From Albifimbria verrucaria (Eukaryota; Ascomycota; Sordariomycetes; Hypocreales; Stachybotryaceae), in assembly GCA_020081605.1 (NCBI GenBank), contig JAHREC010000018.1, forward strand, positions 4,898,001 through 4,962,000: a DNA stretch of 64,000 nt, read 5' to 3'. The notes beneath the pieces are model-generated. The model was not told where the DNA came from, did not search any database, and saw only the letters and a list, made by a program, of their open reading frames with translations. Position numbers and translations under genes: made by a program. Shown here in pieces: positions 56,098-64,000 of this stretch; positions within the stretch are counted from its first letter, which is position 1; each line of letters begins with the position of its first letter.

Positions 56098-56764
56098 TTT
56101 GAGAAGAGCTGAGTCGCAAGCTGAAGACAGATGTATGCGCTATGCAATCTTGCTGAGCTCGTGGGTTATGAGAGGTCCTCGTCAGCCGGTGCTGATGCAA
56201 TGGCAGAGAGTGACGCTGTTTGTGGGTGAATGTGGTAGCAGCTCTTGAACCGTGAGAAGCTCCTTGTAAATTTGGGTTAACCTACAGCTACAACGCTTGT
56301 CATAGGCGGTACTGGTGGTGTACTAGATGGTGGCTTTGTCAGCTGTTTAGCTTACATCAGCGACTACCAAGTACAAAGCAATGGTACATTTCTTTACTGT
56401 CCCCAGTACCTAGTAACTAGCACCGTGCGATATGTCAAATGCCTGGAATCATTTTCAGTCTGGATAAAAGAAACATGGCTATATTATAGCATAGAATAAT
56501 TCCGCAATCCATATTTGGATGCCCTTGCATCGGTCCTGCTACGTACTGTAATCCATCTGCTCAGTACTCCATAATTACCGCCTTCAGAAGTGCCTGCACT
56601 ATCCGCTTTGCATGGCTTCTTCGTTGCACCTTCCATTATCAAAACCTTAGCTTAATGTTTACAAAGAAACCTCGTCTACGTCCACGCGTAATTCTCCCAT
56701 CAAATCTCTACACATACCTTCGCACAGAATCCCCAGCAGATTCGGTACAAGGGATTTGCGCCCA
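56098..56764. other. Intergenic, no gene recognised
   Basis: YTH1 promoter and 3' flank of the LaeA-like gene; A+T-richer in the middle. Nothing else seen. Confidence 0.5.
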
Positions 56765-58096
56765 TCAGCCGGTCATACTCGAGCCTGCTCTCCCATTATA
56801 CAACTCATCTTTTCGGCCAAAGCAAAAGCAACACTGGACGTAGCGATGAGCCCGGCTGTTCCTAAGCGACTCAGCTACCCGGGCAACCAACCTGTGCCTC
56901 ATTTCAAAGGGATTCCTAGAGCTGCGAGCGGTTTGGCCGCCAAAGCTTCTAACGATTCCAGAATGGACTCTTTCATGAGAAGTCCAATTGTTCGCATATA
57001 CTTGTCTTGCGGCCATGTTGAGATGGGCACCTTCTTGACGATGCACTGCACATCTGTGAAGCCAGCAGATTCGAGTGCATTCTTCAAGTCCTCCTGGCCC
57101 ATCATTTGACAGCCAAACTCGCTCATCCCTTGGATGCAGAGGTCAGTGAATTCTTTCAGAGGGTCATCTGCAGCCATGGAGTTGTCGTCGCACAAAATCC
57201 GAGGTATGAGTTCTTGGAACTCGACCCAGCCATCATGTCGAACATGCCTGCGCCTCTTGTCAGCAATTACTCTGTTCGATTGTTTGGCCCAGCTCGTGGA
57301 AACTCACGGGTATACTTTGGCCAGCATGCCGCTCACGTCACGCAACATATTGGCCATTCCGCGGAAATGCACCAGATCGAAGTAGGAGCCATGAAGCCAT
57401 TCAGGCTCTTCACAATCCTCAACATACATCCTTACATTAATTGGCAGCCACGTAGGCTGTATGGGTGATAAGTCAGTGCCGATGACGCTCGCACTTGGAT
57501 ACATGTCGGCCACTTCACAATGTCAGTCATGGGCTTGTTTCACTCACACAAGAGTGCGAAGCGCCTCACCATCGATAGCCCAGGTCCCTATATTGATATC
57601 AAGTTACCGGTCTGTTTCTTATACATCGATACTCTCAGAACGTACCTGTTCCTGTTCCTATATCGATGATTTTTTGTGGGTAGTCACCGACGTCAGCAAA
57701 AAATAGCTGGCCCTTCTGTCACTGGGTCAGAACAAACGACATCTTGGCAACACGGATTGAACCATGAAAATTCCGTCTCACAGGGCCACGTACTGCTAAC
57801 TCCATCATCATCGCATGCACCGTATCTTCACGCTGTTGCTCTACGGTATCGTTTGGCAGTGGGTATCGACCGCTTTTATACCCATGATAGCGACGGCCAT
57901 GGACGAACTCATGTTCATAGGCATTAGGCAAGACAGACGTCGAGCAGCTAGATACCAGGTCCCAACATATGCTCTGTTCTTCTAGACTGAGCACCTCAAA
58001 TTCGTCTGTCAGCTGATCTGTCTGTGTCGGCGTATACACTGTCTGTACATCCGGTAAAGATGAAATGATGGAGAACGAATCACTGCTGTTCGACAT
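56765..58096 (-). CDS. LaeA-like SAM-dependent methyltransferase
   Basis: Class I methyltransferase of the large fungal LaeA-like group, many of which influence or take part in secondary metabolism. Start MSNSSDSFSII; acidic N-terminus, then YHGYKSGRYPLPNDTVEQQR, the hallmark YHxY..G.YxLPND segment. Motif I is IIDIGTGTGTWAID. Then VIGTDLSPIQPTWLPINVRM, FDLVHFRGM, GWVEFQELIP, and near the C-terminus HRYVQCCFCFGRK. Introns 57588-57645, 57513-57569 and 57248-57307. An in-frame TGA at about 57718 is removed if one C is added before it and one G dropped after it (acccag...aaggg). A further base is missing at about 56930. The net result is 385 residues. No biosynthetic cluster genes lie beside it, so a metabolic role is only inferred; it is not necessarily the LaeA orthologue. 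Confidence 0.75.
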
Positions 58097-61000
58097 TTTC
58101 AAAACATGAAGAGCTAAGATCTAAGACGGCGAAAATCATGGCACATCGTTTCAGATCCAGTACTTTTAAGAGAGCGCGGGTCTGGGGTTATACAGTCGGG
58201 TGACACCTCGCACTCACGCCACAACCACGGGATCTGTACAACGGAATCTGGTCCGAAGGAGTGGTAGGACATCAATGTTCTCTGAACTGCGCCGACTCCA
58301 GGCCTGGTGTGGGGCTATCTTTGCAGTGCCCCTTCGCGTGCATGGATTTGTGAAGAGCGCCCAGGCATCAGCCCGTGAAGGATTATATCACATCATTCAC
58401 GATTACAAAAATTTCCGAGTGGGAACATTGTTGGTGATTATTCTGGAATAGGTGCATGTATCCGCTTCGCTATTTGGTGTCTGGATCCTGCACTACGCGG
58501 CAAGCCTGTTATATCACTGTCAATGTGCCGTTGGTTTGCCCCATGTCTTCCATTTTTGGGGCTGGCAGGATTGAGCGGCAACGTGACCGCCTTGGACCGG
58601 TGGATTATAGCTCCTCTCACCAATGAAGATGCTGGCACACCGAAATGCTATCACTTCCTTTCAGCTGATAGTATCTTGGAGACCAGTGTTGACGCTTTCA
58701 CATGCATGCCGGCCGAACGCCACAACTCGGGAGCGTAAGAGGTGGGTGGAAGCAGGTTCACACCATGACTTACTTACATACCTAATGTTGAGCCTGAAGC
58801 CAGCCAGGATCTGAAACTTCCCGACTCCAAAGCATGGATGCATCAAGGTCGGTGTATAAAATAGTATTCTGAAGCGGCTCTCCGATAGGTCGTTGTTTGT
58901 ACTACAGTTGGTCGAGTGGGACGAGTTAGCCGCAAGGTGCAAGTGCACATTCGGCCTCAGCCAACATGCAGGATCGGTCGGCTACCTGCAAGTGTCGAAG
59001 TCTCAAGGATTCCACTTGATTGCAGATTCTGTCTGTCCCTTCCCTCCCCGTTCATACCCTCCATACCAAACGACTATGGGACCAAATTGCCCGATTGCGC
59101 GCCACCATGATGGCCGAGGCCACATGACACGCGGCAATCGAAGTACCGTTTACGGAAGATGGTATGAATGTGAACGGTGCGGTTGCATCTATAACAGGCT
59201 GCAGACTGGGCTCGACTATTTGTTGTCGTTGTTTTATTATGAGAGTACTTGTGAAACCTGCAGAGTTCCAACTGTCACATGCGGAGCAGTTCATTTGCCA
59301 TGTCGCCACCAAACAAAGAGTCCACAGAGTGACATCCTGGTATTCTGTAAATCTGGCAGATCAAGTTAGGAGACTTATCATAAGTTTGTTGGCAATGTGC
59401 AAATCAGGTGCCATCGGCGATACTCGAGCCATTTGGTCCGAGTCGCAAGCCAAAGAGTTGAAACAAAGTCATTAAACGGATGTGTTCCGAGTCCCGACAG
59501 CCAGAATTAGGACCTGCTTGCCAACGTGGCCATGCAGCTTCTACACCGCATGCTATCAGTCATCAGCGGGTTGCTCCTATTAGTCTGCTGCTAAGTTAGT
59601 GCGATTGCAGGCCAAGACAATACCATGAAACCTCGACAGGGACTTAGGTCAACCAGCTCAGACCCCGCTAGTCCCATGTGGCTGGTCTCATGCTATGTGC
59701 AGTAAGTAGTATGCGCGCGAACACACACGAAGCACCTTGTACGTCACGCTTCTATTAGTGTCAGTGGGGCTTTCATGCCCAAAGCTGTTACGAAATTGCC
59801 AGCAAAGGGATGTGTCAGCTTGGTGGACAAATGTCCGGATCTCGGTGGAATATGAGAACCGTTAATGTCTGTCAGGAGATGACCGCCTCTTGTTTCTGCG
59901 GTAGGGGATGTATGAAAACTGCTCAACAGCATAATAAGTTTGCCCCTTTAATTGTGTTCAATAACGCTTGGGGACTTGCCCAGCCCACCTGGGCTTCGAG
60001 AATGATTCCAACCTTCTATTAACCACTTAGAAAGGCAGGGAGTTAGCGTGGCAGATCAGTGCCAGGGCAACCTTGAGTGTCGTACATGCCGGAAAAGACG
60101 CACTCCAACTACCTTTGGAGTTCAACATGTTGATCGGTACCCGCCGTCAGAGCTTATGACCATGGGCATGATCAACAACTCGGTCAGTTCACTACATCCG
60201 GGGCAGATCCAGTAAACCATACAGTTCTAAAGCCAGCGAGTTGTGCCCGTTATGGCGCTAGTCGGGAGCGGACCCTAGACCGATGCTTCTCAGGCCAATG
60301 TGTGGCATTTTAGTGTGTTTTCTTTTGCAGCCTTGACACCAAATGACATCTCAGCCCCGAAGGTCTTCTATTCAGCCCATGCGGAACACGTCCAGAGTCG
60401 CGTGGTTGCGGCCCTGTGCAGCTTATCATCCCCTTGGATATATCATGCTTTGACGAGGCCGTGCAACGGAGGTCGGCAAAGAGCGCCCGTTGGCTACCGT
60501 CGTCAAAGGGTTATGGCTCCGGGTCGAAACAAGACATGTGCCGTGGAGAGACTTGGGCGTGTCTTTGCGTTCGGACGGATAGATGGCGGGCTCAAGAGTC
60601 TGACACCAGCACCTAAACCACCTACTGTAAGCAGCCGAACCAAGCAACCCCACGGGTGGATAACTTAGGCGTGGCCGGCCGAAGCCATACGGACGGTAGT
60701 CGGGGTGGGTTCAATGCGACAGGCTAATCAAACCAGCGGCCTCGCCATGATATCCCACGCTCCTGGGCCTCCAGGCCTCATTCACCAGTCCTCCCCGCAA
60801 TTATGTCATGCATCATGGACCTTTCGTGGTACTGTATTCGGGGACCCTCTTGTAAATTGGAATCCCGTGCTTCTCCACCAGCCCGCCCTGCCCACGACCT
60901 TTTGTCTGTGCCCAGCCTAGTCAGGAACCCTTCACCGTTGCGACCATTTCCGCAACCACTAGGCATATATATAGGCCGCCTTTCTCGCTAGCCCGCATAA

Positions 61001-61205
61001 ACAGCAACTTCAGTCACGGAAGATCTGGGTACCGGGGTTCTTCTGCGGTCAGAGTTGCCGAGGGTTGTCGGTCCACTTCAGCATGCTCTGGAAGAAACCT
61101 CTCACTCAAGTGACAGACCCTACTCGTACCTAGCTTCAACCCCATGATTTGTCCAACTTCAGCGACAAGTGCCCGGCCTCGTCCCGAGATTGCTGGCCGG
61201 CCACT
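58097..61205. other. 3.1 kb gene-poor intergenic region
   Basis: Divergent region between the LaeA-like and chitinase genes. Scattered frames under 160 codons with no domain. A Cys-pair stretch (ECRTCRKRR) at 60075-60101 resembles half of a fungal Zn2Cys6 motif but is not followed by the rest. The last 300 bp before the chitinase carries a TATATATA box-like run at 60965-60972. Confidence 0.45.
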
Positions 61206-62515
61206 ATGAACTCTTCATCACGGAGAGCAAGGCTCGCAGCGAGTGTGGCCAATGTTATGTATACCAATGCCGTTTACTTTCCAAATCGGCGTATATACCA
61301 AGGCGACACACCCGGCATGCTCAACTATGGTTGTGTCAACCACGTTTATTATGCTTACGCTACTGTTTCCCCAGATGGAGCTGTGATTGTGAGTTTCAAC
61401 ATTGGCTGGTGGACACATGCCCCTCCGAGTTTTTAATTTTATTTTTACTGATCCGTTCCATGTGGTAGTTAAGTGATGAGTGGGCGGATGTGCGCGCACC
61501 AGTTGATGGTGTGCAAGGCGGTTTAGGATCGCTGATGCATCTGAAGCAAAAGCATCCACACCTTCAGGTGGTTCTGTCGATAGGAGGACCAGACTCTTCG
61601 AAGACATATCCAGCCGTGGCAGCTAGCACATTGCTCAGGGACAACTTTGCACGATCGGCTTTGGGCCTCGTGGAAGCTTCCGGCCTAGACGGCATCGACA
61701 GTAAGTGAGCGAATGGCATGAGTTAGCCGCCGCCGCGCCATACGGAGAAAGGCTGATGGAGGACCAATACATTACAGTTGCCTGGGAGTATCCGAGCGAT
61801 TCTGAGCAAGGCCACGATTTCTTGGCCCTTCTGGCTGCCATCCGGATCCATCTGCCTGCGGACCGCTTTGTGTTGACCACAGCCTTGCCAGCAATCAAGC
61901 AAGTTCTGCAGTTTATCGACCTACGAAGCACTGCCGAATACGTGGACTTTCTTAACCTGATGGCCTACGACTTCTTCGATCATTGTTCACCCAAATCCGG
62001 ACACCACGCCCAACTCTACGCACTGAACCGAGACGAGATGTCGGTAGCCTCAGGAGTTGGCTATGTCATTTCCAAGGAATTCCCACCAAAGAAAGTTCTT
62101 CTTGGCATCCCCGTCTACGGCAGAAGCTTCCTCCAAGCCGCTGGGCCTGGACAGAGCTTCGAAGGCGGGGGCGGGGAAGGCGGAACCTTCGCGTACAACG
62201 AGCTTCCACGGCCCGGGTGCAAGGAGATTGTGGACAAGAGGCACATTGCTGCACAGTGTGTTGGCGGCGACGGGGCTTTGTGACATACGACAATCCCGAG
62301 ACGGTGGGAGCCAAAGCTGCATTCTGCAAGCAAAAGGGGTTAGGGGTGAGTGGCCATTACCCACGACAAGGCCAGGCAGCATGCGGGTGCCAAGGGTCTG
62401 GTGATGCTAACGAGGATGCGCGCAGGGTCTCGTCTACTGGAACGGTCCAGCCGATGCCAGGGATACGTCCAGAAGCCTGATTGCAGCCGGGTTTCGGGTT
62501 CTACATTCATGCTAA
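61206..62515 (+). CDS. GH18 chitinase-family protein with altered catalytic motif
   Basis: Glycoside hydrolase 18 TIM-barrel protein. Exons 61206-61388, 61469-61700, 61778-62345 and 62426-62515 (introns 80, 77 and 80 bp). Barrel landmarks: YTNAVYFPNRRIY, NHVYYAYATVS, LQVVLSIGG, then DGIDIAWEYP built across the second intron, VDFLNLMAYDFFD, LLGIPVYGRSF and GLVYWNGPADARDT. The catalytic signature is DxxDxDxE; here D135 and D138 are present and the proton-donor Glu is E142, but the Asp just before it is Ala140. The frame is lost in a G4 run at 62272-62275; with one base added the protein is 357 residues. No signal peptide or chitin-binding module is visible; an ATG at 61149 would add 19 residues without making one. 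It may be an intracellular or weakly active chitinase-like protein. Confidence 0.82.
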
Positions 62516-64000
62516 GAGACAAAAATGCATAGAGAAGGAGGAGGGGGCATGGCCGGTTCGGAACCCGGGCTGTGCCTGGACCGAAAGTTGGAACGAACCG
62601 TGGAAGCATGGAATCTGAACGAGCCGTGTTGCTGATGCTTGATCGAATATATGTGCTCCGGATAAATCCAATGCACAATGCCCGTATCGAACGACAGTAA
62701 GAATGTGGGGGTTACATTGTGATCATGACGCTTGGACAGAAAAAAAGGACAGAGAACAGGCTTCCATGATATCTGCGGTTGATAGAGTCTTGGATAGATC
62801 GGTCGGCGTATACTGAATTATTATTTGTTTTACTTCGTACAAAACCTTGTCTTTGCTTGTGGCTCGTTCCAAATTGGAGCTTTCACAACATGATATAATA
62901 ATATCTTGATACGTTTTTCTACACATCACTCGATGGCAGGACAGGATCGCCTGCCCTCCCTCCCTCCCTTTCATCTCAACACCCTCTTGGCCATGCTGCA
63001 TTGCCTGCAACACATATCCTTAATTTCAAGCGGGGAATCCCAAGACACAAGACCTATGCGAGCGATGAAGGGAGGGGGCCAGGGAGCCACAGTGGGGGAG
63101 GAAGAAGGCGGCCCTTCAACAGGGGCGGGCCGGGGCCCGTGAACCAGGCGAACAGCACATCAGCTACTGTCTTGGGCTAAACACGCAGATGTGAGACCTG
63201 CGAGCTGCCTGCACGATGACAGAAGACGACTCACGGCGGCGGAGGCAGAGGCCAATTCGAGGAACCTTTCGCCCGGGCTGGCTCCGTCTGTGCTGTGCCT
63301 CTGCGCGGCTTGGAGAAGAGCCTCCGCTTTTTCCTCCCACTTACATCTGGATCCCTGCGGTCACTCGTGCATGTAGGTGTGGGTGGTTCGCATTACTGTA
63401 GCATACGGTTTCGTCTCCCACTTGGCTTCGACGAAAGGCTTCCGGGGTTGTGTAAAACGTCTGCGTAATACTTCCTTCCTTTCGTCACGTGACGCCTTGA
63501 AATCCTACAAGTGGCTTTTCCCATCGCCGGGGAGGAAGAAAACAAGAATCTCGTCGTGGGATGCCCACGACATGGGAGTCGACGGTGGACGTAGGAGTCA
63601 GTCAGCACGTTCCAATAAAGGTGCCTGGTTTAATGGAAGGGGGCAGCTTTTTACCTTGATAGACATAAATTAAGGTACCTTGTCAGGCACGCGTTCACGT
63701 GGCGATAAGATAAGGCACCTACCCATCCATCGTCATCAGCTGCGCTGCGCTGCGCTGTAAGCGTCCCCAAAGCTCAACATCCCATCGCAGCCTGGAGTTT
63801 TCGAGGCGCAGGGTATCGCTTTGAGAACAGAGTCGGCTCCTCCCGAGGCATCAAAGTGCCGGCGCCCAACCCACACTCTCCTGTTTCGACCGTCCCCGCT
63901 ACAGTCAAAGATGCCATTTGCACAGCCATTGCCGTCCTTGCCATTTCTAGCTTCCATAGCCCGCTCGCTCGCCGTCACTCGTCAGTATCATGTCCCAGCC
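62516..64000. other. Intergenic to window end
   Basis: 3' flank of the chitinase gene, then a GC-rich upstream region. A perfect 12-bp palindrome CGTCACGTGACG is at 63483-63494, GATAAGATAAGG at 63704-63715, and a GCTGC reiteration at 63739-63758. A possible gene start on the plus strand at 63911 (ATG in the context caaagATGcc) runs open to the window edge for 30 codons (PLPSLPFLASIARSLAVTRQ), reminiscent of a mitochondrial presequence, but too little is visible to call. Confidence 0.4.

Noticed and set aside
60051..60200. ECRTCRKRR stretch suggesting a Zn2Cys6 transcription factor
   Set aside because: Only the first Cys pair fits; the expected KC-x-6-C continuation is absent and the frame is short.
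1..64000. Biosynthetic gene cluster or defence-like multi-gene system
   Set aside because: Methyltransferases, amidase, peroxidase and NoxA are scattered among housekeeping genes; no PKS, NRPS, terpene synthase, NLR or toxin-antidote pair was recognised.

Overview
This window reads as chromosomal DNA of a filamentous ascomycete (Pezizomycotina, probably a sordariomycete). The evidence is short GT-AG introns of 48-80 bp, a NoxA-type NADPH oxidase, a DUF3716 protein, a fungal class II-type peroxidase, a long hybrid histidine kinase and intron-bearing tRNA-Ala genes. Twenty-one protein-coding loci and two tRNA genes can be supported. They are separated by 0.3-4 kb of non-coding DNA and no biosynthetic cluster is evident.

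Layout. 1-5.1 kb is degenerate: the 3' end of an SMP-30/gluconolactonase-like gene, a 2.6 kb stretch with no reading frame of any size, a class II peroxidase with a broken frame, and a small set of transposon-end-like repeats. 6-13 kb holds a JmjC protein (+), a single-pass surface or secretory membrane protein (-), a small CPYC-motif protein (-) and a DUF3716 protein (-). 15-19 kb holds a galactonate dehydratase (-), two tRNA-Ala(AGC) genes (-) and a second, larger CPYC-motif protein (-). 20-31.5 kb is a run of minus-strand housekeeping genes: the Kre33/NAT10 RNA cytidine acetyltransferase, mitochondrial mS38/COX24, Mpv17-family Sym1 and a Mug190/tricalbin-like ER-contact-site protein. A 4.1 kb divergent intergenic region leads to noxA (+), which converges on a hybrid histidine kinase (-). 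46.8-51.8 kb has a Wss1 protease, a methyltransferase and an amidase (all -). 53.4-58.1 kb has a DUF1776 protein (+), Yth1 (-) and a LaeA-like methyltransferase (-). A 3 kb gene-poor gap precedes a GH18 chitinase (+).

The dominant oddity is technical or evolutionary. Eighteen of the 21 protein genes, including essential single-copy ones (KRE33, YTH1, mS38), carry one or more single-base frame breaks, most of them in short homopolymers. When the missing or extra bases are counted, every gene I could check in full comes out as a whole number of codons and close to its family's normal length. I therefore read most breaks as sequencing or assembly indels and annotate the loci as genes rather than pseudogenes. 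galactonate dehydratase, noxA and the 176-residue CPYC protein are uninterrupted. The coordinates below span such breaks, so a simple translation of any of the other spans will terminate early.

As a set, these are ordinary housekeeping and signalling genes: rRNA/tRNA acetylation, mRNA 3' processing, mitochondrial ribosome assembly, ER-plasma membrane contacts, ROS production, two-component sensing, DNA-protein crosslink repair, and sugar-acid, amide and chitin metabolism. I found no phage-like, CRISPR-like or obviously novel multi-gene system.
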